Source: Aureibaculum algae
GTDB taxonomy: Bacteria > Bacteroidota > Bacteroidia > Flavobacteriales > Flavobacteriaceae
Direction: 5' to 3'
Assembly (NCBI RefSeq): GCF_006065315.1
Contig: NZ_CP040749.1
Coordinates: 3,300,501-3,364,500 of the forward strand
Length of the DNA: 64,000 nucleotides
Below the pieces are notes generated by a model. That model did not search any database. It saw only the letters and a list, made by a program, of their open reading frames with translations, and was not told where the DNA came from. Positions 23,829 to 33,791 of the stretch are shown piece after piece. Position numbers and translations under genes: made by a program. Numbering within the stretch: the stretch's first letter is position 1; each line of letters starts with the position of its first letter.

Positions 23829-24144
23829 ACCTATTTCTTCTTCTTAAAAACGAAATCCAATGTTCTTTGACGTTGGATTTTTTTTGTTTTACTTTCAACT
23901 AACTTTTCAATAATATATACTTCTTTTGCGTTTTTAATTTTATACTATATGGCTATATCTTCAATACAATGCCTTGATTATTAACACTTAATAATTTCAA
24001 CTATACTTGATTTTTTTTAACAACAATATCAATTAGCCATATAATACTTCTTCAAAAATATCGGCTTAAAAAAACAATTGACTAATTATTCAGCATAAAT
24101 TAATATATTAGCGATATATATAATTTTTCCCCTTTTTTTATTCT
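23829..24144. other. Intergenic region, 316 bases
   Basis: Contains the terminator of the zinc-ribbon gene at its left end. The rest is AT-rich. I see no ORF, no clear TAnnTTTG box and no strong inverted repeat. The promoter of the 24145-30621 operon should lie in its right third; TTGACTAATT near 24079 is the only -33-like candidate. Confidence 0.6.
23853..23886 (+). terminator. Intrinsic terminator after the zinc-ribbon gene
   Basis: AAATCCAA (23853-23860) pairs with TTGGATTT (23873-23880) and is followed by a T-run (TTTTTG). Confidence 0.8.
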
Positions 24145-24879
24145 ATGAAATGTACCCGTTTTATCTTCCACTTATTTATTCTTTTTTTTACTAGTAGCAC
24201 TACTGTTATTCTCGCACAACAGAAGCTTGTCGAAAAAAAATACTACACTTGGTTTGACCAAAATATAAGTCAAGATAATACCGATTTATTCAACGGTGAG
24301 ATTTATAAAAAAACGTATCGAACTGAGCATAGAAATCATAATTTTTTTTTAAACAGTGATTATGCCTTAGGCGTTGTGATGTTCAATAATCAAAAATACT
24401 ATGATATTCCTTTAAAGTATGATATTTACGAAGATGAGTTAATTGCTAACCTGAAAAATTCGGCTACGGGTGAGAGTATCGTTCAACTCAACAAAGCATT
24501 CGTTCAAGAATTTACTCTTTATAACAAAGATTTTGTGTTTTTGAATGTTGCCAATGAATCCATTGTAATGGATGGATTTTATGAAATTTCGTATAAAGGA
24601 AATAATATAAAATTATATACAAAGCACCGAAAATTAGAAAGGAGCTATATAAGTAAAGGTACCCAATATAATAAGTTTTTCGAAAAAGATGAAAATTTTA
24701 TCTTATTTGAACATAATTACTATGAAATAAATCATAAAAAAGATTTACAAAAAATTTTTCCAACTTTAAAAAAGGAAATAAACACCATTTACAAAAGTAG
24801 TAATAGAAGTTTAAAAAATTCTGATTACAATGCTTTTATCAAAAGAGTAATACAACAAATACATCAACATATTGAATAA
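24145..24879 (+). CDS. Secreted protein of unknown function, first gene of a TonB-receptor operon
   Basis: A 244-residue protein with a signal peptide (about residues 1-24, ending ILAQ). The rest is rich in Tyr, Asn and Lys and probably beta-strand-rich in the first 150 residues (repeated YY, YDI, FVFLNV stretches), with a helical C-terminus (LKKEINTIYKSSNRSL). No domain is recognised. It lies 6 bases before the TonB-dependent receptor gene, so it is probably periplasmic or surface-associated and dedicated to that receptor. Confidence 0.6.
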   Translation: MKCTRFIFHLFILFFTSSTTVILAQQKLVEKKYYTWFDQNISQDNTDLFNGEIYKKTYRTEHRNHNFFLNSDYALGVVMFNNQKYYDIPLKYDIYEDELIANLKNSATGESIVQLNKAFVQEFTLYNKDFVFLNVANESIVMDGFYEISYKGNNIKLYTKHRKLERSYISKGTQYNKFFEKDENFILFEHNYYEINHKKDLQKIFPTLKKEINTIYKSSNRSLKNSDYNAFIKRVIQQIHQHIE

Positions 24880-24885
24880 CGATTA

Positions 24886-27645
24886 ATGAAAAAAATAATA
24901 CTAATTGTATTCATTTTAAGCATTCATACTACTATTGCTCAAAAATCTACTGAGAAAATTACGATCAGTTATGGTAATAACAGCATCATAGATGTTTTAA
25001 AAAAAATTGAGAAAAAAACAAGCTACCGTTTTTATTTTATTGAAAATTGGTTTAATGATAATTATAGGATTTCGGGACAATATGATAGTGCTAAACTTAG
25101 TGTTGTTTTAAAAGATATTTTTGAACAAACATCTATAAACTATTATATTACATCTGATAATAAAGTGATTTTAACTCAAAACAATATTATTCATGACTTC
25201 TTTCCAAAAATCGGTTTGAGTGAAAATGGCGATGAAAATAAAGCAATCGAAGGTAAAAAACCAGTATTTATTGCACGAGGTAATACACCTAGACGAAAAG
25301 GTATTGAAACCATTAGAATCGGCAAAGAAACGATATATTCAAGCCTTAAAGAATTTACACTTAAAGGTAGGGTTATTCATACTGAAACAAAAGAACCTAT
25401 TCCTAATCTCGTAATAAGTGTTCCTGATAAAAATATAAATTCCGTAACAGATTTTGACGGAAATTATACAATTAACTTACCCCTTGGAACTAATTATTTA
25501 GAGCTAAAATCATTAGGGATGTTAGATCTTAAAGTAAAAGCAATTATATATAACGATGGTTTTTATAATTTTAGGATGGAAGATAATCTGGAAATGTTGG
25601 ATGAAATTATTATTGATGCGGATAAAGATAAAAACGTAAATGAATCTATTGCAGGTATTACCAAAATTCAAATTAAAGATGTAAAAACAATTCCACTCGT
25701 TCTTGGTGAAAGAGATATTTTAAAAGTAGCTACAACGTTACCAGGAATTTCAACTGCAGGTGAAGCTGCTGCCGGCTATAATGTTAGAGGAGGGAAAACA
25801 GATCAAAACCTAATGCTTTTAGACAACGCAGTCATTTATAACCCCACTCATTTTTTTGGTATATTTTCCGCTTTAAACCCTTTTACAACAGGAGATTTAG
25901 AAATCTACAAAGGGAATATTCCTGCTGAATTTGGAGGAAGATTATCATCCGTTTTTGATATTACAACAAAAAAAGGAAATAACAACGAGTTCAAAGGTGA
26001 AGGTTCCATAGGTCCAGTTACTGGTAATTTAACATTTGAAATACCCATTATAAAAGAAAAATCATCCTTAATTGTCGGTGCAAGAGCAACTTATTCTGAT
26101 TGGTTATTAAATGCAACTAATGAAGAGAAATTAGAAAATAGTAAAGCCTCTTTTTATGATGCTATTATAAAATACACACATGAATTTAATGAAAACAATA
26201 GCCTGTTAGCCACTGCCTATTTCAGTAATGATAAATATAGTATTGCCTCAGATTCTCTTTATGGCTATAGTAATACTTTGTTATCACTAAATTGGAATCA
26301 TAGATTTAATGAAAAAAATAAAGGAAGTCTTATTTTAGCTCATAGTAGTTATGATTTTAATATTGATTATGATAATAAAAATGGAAATAGTAATTTTAAT
26401 TTTGCCTATGATGTCAATGAAACGGAACTTAAATTATTAATGTCCTATGTACCTAATAATAAGCACTCCATTGATTATGGTATTTCAGGAAAGTTTTACA
26501 GTAACAGTCCTGGTAAAAAAACACCCAAAGGAAACAATTCCATTGTCAATACACTAACTATTAATAAAGAACAAGCTTTAGAATCGGCTCTCTTTATTAC
26601 TGATGATTTTTCTATTAGTGAAAATCTAGCAATAAATGCAGGTCTAAGATACTCCTATTATGCTTTTTTGGGTAATACAGACCAAATTGTATACGCTCAA
26701 AATTCACCTAGAAATGAAGAAACCGCTATTGATACGCTAAATTTTGGAAAAAATGAAGTTGTCAAAAACTACGGAGGTCCAGAACTCAGACTTTCAGCAA
26801 GGTATTCTGTGAGTCCAAGCTTATCAATAAAAGCAAGTTATAATAATAATTTTCAATTTATTCACACTTTATCTAATAACACAACGGCTTCTCCTTCTGA
26901 CACCTGGAAACTTTCTGATTATAATATTAAACCCCAAAGAGCACAACAAGTTTCTTTAGGTTTATATAAAAATATTGATGGAAACACCTATGAATTAAGT
27001 ATTGAATCTTATTATAAAAAACTAAAAAACACATTGGATTATAAAGTTGGAGCTGAACTATTATTTAATAACACTATTGAAACCGAAATTTTACAAGGTG
27101 ATGGCAAAGCCTATGGATTGGAGTTTTTAGTTAAAAAAAATAAAGGAAGATTAAATGGATGGATAGGTTATACCTATTCTAAGTCGTTAGTAAAATTAGA
27201 TAGTAAATTCAGTGAGAATCGTGTAAATAACGGTAAATACTTTAATTCTAATTATGATAAACCTCACGATTTAAGTATTGTTGCAAATTATAAATTAACT
27301 AAACGTTATAGCTTTTCTGCTAACTTTTTATTTCAAACAGGAAGACCTGTTACTTATCCAATAGGTAAATATGAATTTGAAGGTGAGCAATATGTCTTTT
27401 ACAGTGAGCGAAATAAATTTAGGATTCCAAACTATTACCGATTAGATTTAGGAATTAATATAGAAGGTAATCATAAAATTAAAAAATTTGCACATAGTTT
27501 TTGGAACATTTCTGTATATAATGTTTTAGGTAGAAACAATCCTCTTTCGGTATTTTTTGTTACTGAAGACGGTGGTATTAAAGCATATAAAAGTTCCGTT
27601 TTTTCTGTTCCAGTGCCCACCATAACTTATAATTTTAAATTTTAA
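24886..27645 (+). CDS. TonB-dependent outer-membrane receptor with STN and carboxypeptidase-like domains
   Basis: A 919-residue protein. In order: signal peptide (1-18), an STN-like domain (about 25-90, with IIDVLKKIEKKTSYRFYFIE), a linker, a carboxypeptidase-regulatory-like beta sandwich (about 155-230, FTLKGRVIHTETKEPIPNL), a TonB plug (VRGGKTDQNLMLLDNAVIYN; EIYKGNIPAEFGGRLSSVFDI), and a 22-strand barrel ending VPTITYNFKF. The STN domain is the module used by transducing receptors to contact an anti-sigma factor, but no FecIR genes are adjacent. The next gene encodes a DUF4249 lipoprotein, a frequent partner. The substrate is unknown. Confidence 0.9.
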   Translation: MKKIILIVFILSIHTTIAQKSTEKITISYGNNSIIDVLKKIEKKTSYRFYFIENWFNDNYRISGQYDSAKLSVVLKDIFEQTSINYYITSDNKVILTQNNIIHDFFPKIGLSENGDENKAIEGKKPVFIARGNTPRRKGIETIRIGKETIYSSLKEFTLKGRVIHTETKEPIPNLVISVPDKNINSVTDFDGNYTINLPLGTNYLELKSLGMLDLKVKAIIYNDGFYNFRMEDNLEMLDEIIIDADKDKNVNESIAGITKIQIKDVKTIPLVLGERDILKVATTLPGISTAGEAAAGYNVRGGKTDQNLMLLDNAVIYNPTHFFGIFSALNPFTTGDLEIYKGNIPAEFGGRLSSVFDITTKKGNNNEFKGEGSIGPVTGNLTFEIPIIKEKSSLIVGARATYSDWLLNATNEEKLENSKASFYDAIIKYTHEFNENNSLLATAYFSNDKYSIASDSLYGYSNTLLSLNWNHRFNEKNKGSLILAHSSYDFNIDYDNKNGNSNFNFAYDVNETELKLLMSYVPNNKHSIDYGISGKFYSNSPGKKTPKGNNSIVNTLTINKEQALESALFITDDFSISENLAINAGLRYSYYAFLGNTDQIVYAQNSPRNEETAIDTLNFGKNEVVKNYGGPELRLSARYSVSPSLSIKASYNNNFQFIHTLSNNTTASPSDTWKLSDYNIKPQRAQQVSLGLYKNIDGNTYELSIESYYKKLKNTLDYKVGAELLFNNTIETEILQGDGKAYGLEFLVKKNKGRLNGWIGYTYSKSLVKLDSKFSENRVNNGKYFNSNYDKPHDLSIVANYKLTKRYSFSANFLFQTGRPVTYPIGKYEFEGEQYVFYSERNKFRIPNYYRLDLGINIEGNHKIKKFAHSFWNISVYNVLGRNNPLSVFFVTEDGGIKAYKSSVFSVPVPTITYNFKF

Positions 27646-27647
27646 AC

Positions 27648-28904
27648 ATGAAATTATATCCCATAAAAAAAAACAGACCACATCGTATCTTTTGGAGTCT
27701 AGTTGTCGTTCTACTTACAAATTCATGTATTGAACCTTTTGAGATTAAAACTCAAAGTTTTGAAAATGCAATTGTTGTGGAAGCTCTGATAACAAATGAA
27801 TATAAAACACAGCAAATTAAACTTTCTAATTCTTTTAGTTTTGAAGATGAAGTTGTTCCTCCAGAAACAGATGCTAGTGTATATATTTCAGACGATAACG
27901 GCAATAGAATAGATTTTACTGAAACTTCAAAAAAAGGCACTTACGATTCCGAAATTCCTTTTGCTGCAGAATCAGGAAACACATACCAATTATTTATAAC
28001 GACATCGGATAATAGGTCTTATCAATCAAAGGCGATAGAGATGTCAAATACTACACAAATTGAAAATGTATATGCCGAACGCAGTAGTAAATTGAAAGAA
28101 GATGGCGTTTCCATTTTTATAGATAGTCATGACGATGCCGGTAACTCAAAATATTACAGATATGAATTTGAAGAAACCTACAAAATAGTTGCTCCTGATT
28201 GGGTTTCAGAAGATTTAGTTATAGTTCCAATTATTGTAGAAGGCGAGGATGGCATCATTGATACGATACAGACTTTTGAATTTGAACTTAAAACAACAGA
28301 ACAGCAAACTTGCTATAAAACAGATCTTTCTAAAGGGCTTATTCTTACCGAAACCACTGATTTATCAGAAGATCGTATAGAAAAGTTTGAAGTAAGGTTT
28401 ATAAAAAGTATAAATCCAATAATATCTTACCGTTACAGCATACTTGTAAAGCAATTTGTATTATCAATTGATGCATATACTTATTATAAAACATTAAAAA
28501 AGATATCTTCCTCAGATAATGGTATTGTTCAAAATCAACCAGGTTTTCTTCAAGGGAATATAAGTTCAATAGATAATCCAGATGAAAAAGTTATAGGATT
28601 TTTTGAAGTTTCCACCGTTTCTGAAAAACGAATGTTTTTTAACTATCGAGATCTATTCGTGGATGAGGATTTACCACCATATTTTATTCCCCGTGAATAT
28701 AGCACACCACTAAGGTTCGTTGTTCCATTCCAGCAAAATCAGATAAAATATGTAGGTCCAACGGATTACATTCCTAACCCCAATAACATACCTGATGATG
28801 ACAATCCTGATCCAAATAGTGGTCCTTATAAATTTGTAACAGCTGCCTGTGGAGATTGTAGAATTTTAGGTAATAACGTAAAACCAGATTTTTGGTATGA
28901 ATAA
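27648..28904 (+). CDS. DUF4249 family lipoprotein
   Basis: A 418-residue surface lipoprotein. The signal sequence ends in a lipobox (LLTNSC), followed by IEPFEIKTQSFENAIVVEALITNE, the typical DUF4249 start, and KIQL-type beta strands. Cysteines cluster at the C-terminus (AACGDCRILGNN), possibly a disulfide pair or a metal site. It lies 2 bases after the receptor gene and overlaps the next gene by 8 bases. By analogy with SusCD pairs it may cap or assist the receptor, but this has not been shown by sequence. Confidence 0.8.
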   Translation: MKLYPIKKNRPHRIFWSLVVVLLTNSCIEPFEIKTQSFENAIVVEALITNEYKTQQIKLSNSFSFEDEVVPPETDASVYISDDNGNRIDFTETSKKGTYDSEIPFAAESGNTYQLFITTSDNRSYQSKAIEMSNTTQIENVYAERSSKLKEDGVSIFIDSHDDAGNSKYYRYEFEETYKIVAPDWVSEDLVIVPIIVEGEDGIIDTIQTFEFELKTTEQQTCYKTDLSKGLILTETTDLSEDRIEKFEVRFIKSINPIISYRYSILVKQFVLSIDAYTYYKTLKKISSSDNGIVQNQPGFLQGNISSIDNPDEKVIGFFEVSTVSEKRMFFNYRDLFVDEDLPPYFIPREYSTPLRFVVPFQQNQIKYVGPTDYIPNPNNIPDDDNPDPNSGPYKFVTAACGDCRILGNNVKPDFWYE

Positions 28905-30621
28905 ATATATTTACATACTATTATTTTCAATGTGCATTTGCTGCAATAAACTAAATGCTCAAAATTTTGGTAATAACACTGTTCCACAAGAAGATATTTT
29001 TTTGCATTTTAACACAAGTTTCTTCGTTACTGGAGAAAGTGTTTATTACAAATTATATTGTATAGATAAGGAGACGAAGAAATTAAGTGCAATTAGTAAA
29101 ATAGCATATGTTGAGTTAATCGATAAAGATTTAAAATCTATTTTTAAACATAAAATAAGATTAGAGAATGGCGTTGGCTCCGGAGATTATTTTATCCCAA
29201 CAAATATTGCATCAGGTAATTACAAGTTAATAGCATATACCCAATGGATGCGTAATTGGTCTAATAATTTCTTTGAAAATGACATTAGTATTGTCAATCC
29301 ATTTCAAAAAAATCTAACTAATATTCTAACCAAAAATGACTCAACTTATAAATCAAACCACACTTTAATTGATCCATTAAAGACCATCCCTAAGGAAAAC
29401 AGTACCAATAATAATTTAACGTTAACAGTTGAAAAAAACAATTACCATCTTAGAGAAAAAATTGAAATCTATGTTTTAAACGCCAATCCCATAATTAATT
29501 CAGGCAATTATTCCATTTCAGTAAATAAAATTGACTCTATTATTATTCCTAAAATGTATTCTGCCAATAATTATAAAAAATTATTTGAACATTCGGAATT
29601 AAAAACCAATACGTTTTTACCAGAATTAAGAGGTGAATTGATTAGTGGAAAAGTACTCAACGCGAACAATGAGCCTGTACAAAATAGTAAAGTGGCTATA
29701 GCTATTCCAGGTAAAAATTTTCTTTTAAAAATTGCTACAACAAATAGTGAAGGCTCTTTTTATACATATTTAAACCAATCCTATGAAAGTGATAATGCTA
29801 CGTTTCAGGTACTAAATAATGAAAATCTTTATATCTCTATTGATAGGATAACCAATCTAGGTCCAAATAATTTACAATTTCCTGATTTTAGTATTAAGTC
29901 GGAAATGCGTAATACAATTCTTAATCGAAGTGTACAAAACCAAATTGAGAATTCTTATGCATCCATAAAACTAAATAAGGAAGATAGTATATTTCCAATT
30001 GCTCCTTTTTATCAATCAAAAATTACTAAGACTTATCTTCTAGATGACTATACGAGATTTTCATCTGTAAAAGAAACTGTTATAGAGATTATGCCTGAAG
30101 TATTCATTAAAAAACATAAGGATAACAGCACATTTCACATTATAATTTCAGAAGACAGATCAAATCTCGACATCTTACCAATGTTAATTATTGATGGTGT
30201 TCTAGTTCAAAACCACGAAGAATTACTAGCCTATAATCCCAATAAAATTAATAAAATACATCTCATTGGAAGTCAATATATTTATGGTAGTGAGATATAT
30301 GAAGGTATAATTTCAGTTGAGACAAAAAATGGAGACTATACTACTTCGACCAGCGGTAATTATATTAAAAACGTAAATTTGTTTAAGCCATTAACAAAAA
30401 AACAATATTTTCAGCAACATTACGATGGTAATTTAAAATTTGACAGAATTCCAGATTATAGGAATATTCTATTTTGGGAACCTTATCTAACATTTCCTAA
30501 AAAAAATAATCAAATTTCCTTCTACGCATCTGACATTCCGGGATATTATTATATTAGACTAGAAGGATTCAATGAAGATGGCTCTCCTATTAGCTTACAA
30601 GAAATAATAAAAGTAAATTGA
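28897..30621 (+). CDS. Secreted MG2-like protein with plug-like C-terminus
   Basis: A 574-residue protein with a signal peptide (1-21, ending LNAQ). The first domain (FLHFNTSFFVTGESVYYKLY, then GSGDYFIPTNIASGNYKLIAYTQW) matches the MG2 beta-sandwich of alpha-2-macroglobulin-type proteins. A carboxypeptidase-like segment follows near residue 245 (GKVLNANNEPVQNSKVAI). The C-terminal third has a TonB-plug-like strand pair (LPMLIIDGVLVQNHEELL; YGSEIYEGIISVETKNGDY) but no barrel. It is the last gene of the operon, overlapping the DUF4249 gene by 8 bases. Role unknown; a surface adaptor for the receptor is the natural guess. Confidence 0.65.
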   Translation: MNKYIYILLFSMCICCNKLNAQNFGNNTVPQEDIFLHFNTSFFVTGESVYYKLYCIDKETKKLSAISKIAYVELIDKDLKSIFKHKIRLENGVGSGDYFIPTNIASGNYKLIAYTQWMRNWSNNFFENDISIVNPFQKNLTNILTKNDSTYKSNHTLIDPLKTIPKENSTNNNLTLTVEKNNYHLREKIEIYVLNANPIINSGNYSISVNKIDSIIIPKMYSANNYKKLFEHSELKTNTFLPELRGELISGKVLNANNEPVQNSKVAIAIPGKNFLLKIATTNSEGSFYTYLNQSYESDNATFQVLNNENLYISIDRITNLGPNNLQFPDFSIKSEMRNTILNRSVQNQIENSYASIKLNKEDSIFPIAPFYQSKITKTYLLDDYTRFSSVKETVIEIMPEVFIKKHKDNSTFHIIISEDRSNLDILPMLIIDGVLVQNHEELLAYNPNKINKIHLIGSQYIYGSEIYEGIISVETKNGDYTTSTSGNYIKNVNLFKPLTKKQYFQQHYDGNLKFDRIPDYRNILFWEPYLTFPKKNNQISFYASDIPGYYYIRLEGFNEDGSPISLQEIIKVN

Positions 30622-30648
30622 AATAATACTTATTTATTGATTTCAATT
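30616..30648. terminator. Bidirectional terminator-like hairpin between convergent operons
   Basis: AATTGAAAT (30616-30624) pairs with ATTTCAATT (30640-30648), 9 bp with a 15-base loop. It overlaps the stops of the MG2-like gene and of menE, which are only 8 bases apart. It is AT-rich, so strength is uncertain. Confidence 0.4.
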
Positions 30649-31703
30649 GTATTAAGAGTAGCTTTTCTATTAATTTTTTTTGTGTCAGTAAAAATAAAAT
30701 TATCAATAAAATATACTTCTTTTGGCACTTCAAATTTCGTTAAATTTGGTAAGGTGGTAATTTGATCAATTACTTTTTTTTCTTTGTGCTCACTTTCAAT
30801 GATTAAAATCAGCTTCTCTCCTAGTATATTATCTGGAACACCTGCCACAAAAAAACGTTGATGAATAATTTTGGATAATTTTTCCTCAATTTGCTCAGGT
30901 ATTAACTTTATACCTCCAGAATTAATAACATTATCAGCACGCCCTAACCATTTAAATTCATTGTTAGAAATAATTTCAACCAAATCATTGGTAATAATTA
31001 TGTTATCAGAAATTTCAGGAGCCTCAATTACCAAACATCCTCTTAAATCTTTTGAAATAGCAACCTTATCAAGAGTTTTATAATTAGAGAACTTTAAAGC
31101 GACTTCTTGCAAAGATGGATTATTTAACTCTTTTACAGCAATATGGGTAATGGTCTCTGTCATACCATAAGTAGCAAATATTTCTGTTGAAACCGATTGT
31201 AAATTTTCCAATAGCCTATTATCTACGGCACCACCACCTACAATAAGTTTTTTCACCTTATGTAAATGCTCAAGAGAATGGTGGACTTGCAGTGGCACCA
31301 TAGCACAGAAATCATAAGTTCTATCAATGTGTTCTAACGGACTAGAACTTGCCTCTATCACGTCTATATGCCAACCTAAAGTCAAAGCTCTTACCAACAT
31401 CATTTTTCCAGCAATGTAATCTGTAGAAAGACATAATAAAGCCACTGTATTTTCTGGTAAATCAAAAAAAGTACCAGTAGCTTTGGCACTATTTACCATA
31501 TATTCCTTTTTTAATTTTATCCTTTTAGGGGTTCCTGTAGAACCAGAAGTTTGAACATATACAGTTGCATGTACATTAAACCAATCTTCTAAAAAAGTAG
31601 CAATACTTAAAGATAAACCTTTTGAAAATAAAATCAGTTCTTCCTCCGAATCAAAGGATGTTCCGTTGAGTTTAAAATTTTTATGGTAGTTATTGCTATG
31701 CAT
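30630..31703 (-). CDS. menE: o-Succinylbenzoate-CoA ligase
   Basis: AMP-forming ligase that activates o-succinylbenzoate with CoA in menaquinone synthesis. It carries the AMP-binding P-loop VQTSGSTGTPKRIKLKK near residue 60, IFATYGMTETITHI near 190 and LGRADNVINSGGIKLIPEQIE near 270. The frame extends to 31730, but those extra residues are translated from a dispersed repeat, so the ATG at 31703 is the real start (357 residues). It is short relative to the superfamily, as usual for Bacteroidota MenE. It is the distal gene of a menC-CPBP-menE run, all leftward. Confidence 0.88.
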   Translation of the reverse strand: MHSNNYHKNFKLNGTSFDSEEELILFSKGLSLSIATFLEDWFNVHATVYVQTSGSTGTPKRIKLKKEYMVNSAKATGTFFDLPENTVALLCLSTDYIAGKMMLVRALTLGWHIDVIEASSSPLEHIDRTYDFCAMVPLQVHHSLEHLHKVKKLIVGGGAVDNRLLENLQSVSTEIFATYGMTETITHIAVKELNNPSLQEVALKFSNYKTLDKVAISKDLRGCLVIEAPEISDNIIITNDLVEIISNNEFKWLGRADNVINSGGIKLIPEQIEEKLSKIIHQRFFVAGVPDNILGEKLILIIESEHKEKKVIDQITTLPNLTKFEVPKEVYFIDNFIFTDTKKINRKATLNTIEINK

Positions 31704-31708
31704 TTGAT

Positions 31709-31737
31709 AAACACCTCTCAATCCCCTCAAGGGTATC
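31709..31737. repeat. Copy of the dispersed CACCCCT...AAGGGG element
   Basis: Reads AACACCTCTCAATCCCCTCAAGGGTATC, a diverged match to the type copy at 15561. It fills nearly the whole spacer between the CPBP gene and menE, and accounts for the false N-terminal extension of menE. Confidence 0.45.
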
Positions 31738-31738
31738 T

Positions 31739-32680
31739 TTAATCGATTATAACAGGTTCTTCAACTTTGCCAAATAATTTTTCTTTCCAATTTTCCCAAC
31801 CGTACTTTCTAGAAAAAATAAATAACATAATAGGATATATTACAAATACAGGTAAATATGTATTTAGACCCAATGAAGGTTCCGAAGTATCTAAATATAA
31901 AGCATCTGTCTGAAAAACAGACCAGTTGGTTGTTATCAAAAATGCCGCGATAATATTATTTGAAGCATGTAAACCTAATGCAAGTTCAGTTCCTTCATCC
32001 ATTAATGTACAAATTCCATAAAGGAAACCTGTACCGATATAAAATACCATAATACCAAACCCTAATTTTTCAACTTCCGGATTCATTCCGTGTAAAAGTC
32101 CAAACGCAGTTGAAGTCACTAGTAACGGAAACCACCTATTTTTAGCTAACACTCCTAATCCTTGCATTAAATAGCCTCTGAATACCAATTCCTCAGCACT
32201 TGTTTGAAATGGTAATAATAAAAAGGAAACCAATACCAATGTAAAAAACGGAATAGGTTTAAAATTCCATACAAAATCATCTGGAGATAAATAAACACCA
32301 ACTAAAGACAGTACCAAAACTGTACCTCCCCAAAGTATAAATGCAAACCAAAATCGTTTCCAATCAATTTCAGGGCGAGCTGTAATCAAGCTTTTGAAGC
32401 TACGCTTATGTAAAAACCTTACAAAAAAGTATAAAATAAAGAGAGCTACGATAAAGGTAAAAATCATCAATCCTAAAAATAAATTTTTGTCAATACCTGC
32501 TTTCATGAAATTATCCAGAGCTTCTTTTCTAAACATATCCATATCGCCATCAACAGCAAAATATCCTGTAATCATTAATGGAATACTTGCAAATTGGATA
32601 CCTACAAAAATGGAAATAAATGTAAGTACATACATCCACCAATCATTTCTTCCTTTATATGCTTGTTGTATAAAATTCAT
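31739..32680 (-). CDS. CPBP family intramembrane glutamic endopeptidase
   Basis: A 313-residue membrane protein with about eight helices. The Abi/CAAX-protease motifs are visible: SAEELVFRGYLMQGLG (EExxxR, near residue 163), FGLLHGMNPEVEK (FxxxH) and LGLHASNNIIAAFLI (HxxxN/B). It likely cleaves or processes membrane proteins in the bilayer. It is embedded between menC and menE, an arrangement I recall from other Flavobacteriia, but a role in menaquinone synthesis is not implied by chemistry. Confidence 0.85.
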   Translation of the reverse strand: MNFIQQAYKGRNDWWMYVLTFISIFVGIQFASIPLMITGYFAVDGDMDMFRKEALDNFMKAGIDKNLFLGLMIFTFIVALFILYFFVRFLHKRSFKSLITARPEIDWKRFWFAFILWGGTVLVLSLVGVYLSPDDFVWNFKPIPFFTLVLVSFLLLPFQTSAEELVFRGYLMQGLGVLAKNRWFPLLVTSTAFGLLHGMNPEVEKLGFGIMVFYIGTGFLYGICTLMDEGTELALGLHASNNIIAAFLITTNWSVFQTDALYLDTSEPSLGLNTYLPVFVIYPIMLFIFSRKYGWENWKEKLFGKVEEPVIID

Positions 32681-32709
32681 CTTTCAATTTTGATTTTCAA
32701 AAATAAGAG

Positions 32710-33744
32710 TTAAAAACTAAACTGCCATTTTAAATTAGGGTTATAATGTAGTTGCCCATTTTTAACTTGCAAAGGTGATTCAAAATTGTTGGTAAATAAT
32801 CCTCCTGTACCCAACCCTTGCGGCATTGTTGTATTTAAGCTATAGGTAAACTGAGCAATGGAATTTAGTCCAATATTACTTTCAAGTGCCGAAGTAATCC
32901 ACCACAACACATTGTGTTGATTTGATATTTCAATCCAATCTTTACTCCCTTGAAAACCTCCAATTAAGCTGGGTTTTAAAATAATATATTGAGGCTTAAT
33001 CGTTTCCATTAAATTTTGTTTTTCTGTTGAATTAAATACGCCTATCAACTCTTCATCTAATGCAATGGGTAAAGGTGTTTTATCGCATAGTGTTGCCATT
33101 TCTTGCCACTGCCCTGCTTTAATAGGTTGTTCAATGGAATGTAAATCAAAATCTGATAATCTATGTAACTTTTCTAATGCATTATGAGGTGTAAAAGCTC
33201 CATTTGCATCTACTCTTAACTCGATATCAGACGCTTTAAACTCTTTTCGAATAGATTTTAAAAGTTCTATTTCGGCATCAAAATCAATAGCTCCAATTTT
33301 TAATTTTAGCGTAGTGAATCCTGCCGCTAATTTTTCTATAATTTGTTGCTTCATAAAATGAGCAGTACCCATCCAAATTAAGCCATTTATGGCTATTGAA
33401 GCATTACCCTTTGTAAATTCAGAGGGGAACAATATGAATTTATTCTTATTTTGAAGTGAGCTTAACGCTTGTTCTAATCCAAATTGAATGGAAGGAAACT
33501 CTGATAAATCTTTTAATAGTATCTCCTTTTCTAAATTTATATGATTACAAAGCCATTGCAATTTTTCTTCATAATCTGGTCTATCATCTGCACTTAATCC
33601 TTTAAAAAGTCCACACTCTCCTATTCCATTTTGATCTTCTTTATTTATGAATAAAAAATAGGTTTCTTTAGTATGTAAAATACCACGAGAAGTTCCGCTT
33701 GCTTGCTTAAAATTAAGCGTATATTTTTTATAATTTGCCTTCAT
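32710..33744 (-). CDS. menC: o-Succinylbenzoate synthase (enolase superfamily)
   Basis: Dehydrates SHCHC to o-succinylbenzoate in menaquinone synthesis. Enolase-superfamily residues are present: the KxK motif in FTTLKLKIGAIDFDAE (near residue 155), LRVDANGAFTPHNALE (first metal Asp), SIEQPI (Glu), ALDEELIG (Asp/Glu) and YIILKPSLIGGF (second Lys). I chose the ATG at 33744 (344 residues) over a TTG at 33765. Dipeptide epimerase is the main alternative; menE and menA nearby favour MenC. Confidence 0.88.
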   Translation of the reverse strand: MKANYKKYTLNFKQASGTSRGILHTKETYFLFINKEDQNGIGECGLFKGLSADDRPDYEEKLQWLCNHINLEKEILLKDLSEFPSIQFGLEQALSSLQNKNKFILFPSEFTKGNASIAINGLIWMGTAHFMKQQIIEKLAAGFTTLKLKIGAIDFDAEIELLKSIRKEFKASDIELRVDANGAFTPHNALEKLHRLSDFDLHSIEQPIKAGQWQEMATLCDKTPLPIALDEELIGVFNSTEKQNLMETIKPQYIILKPSLIGGFQGSKDWIEISNQHNVLWWITSALESNIGLNSIAQFTYSLNTTMPQGLGTGGLFTNNFESPLQVKNGQLHYNPNLKWQFSF

Positions 33745-33791
33745 TTTCTGTATTAAAAACAACAAATATATACTATTTTTGTAAGGCTATT

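Noticed and set aside
31704..31730. Nine-residue N-terminal extension of menE
   Set aside because: These codons are a dispersed repeat element, and the ATG at 31703 begins a good N-terminus.
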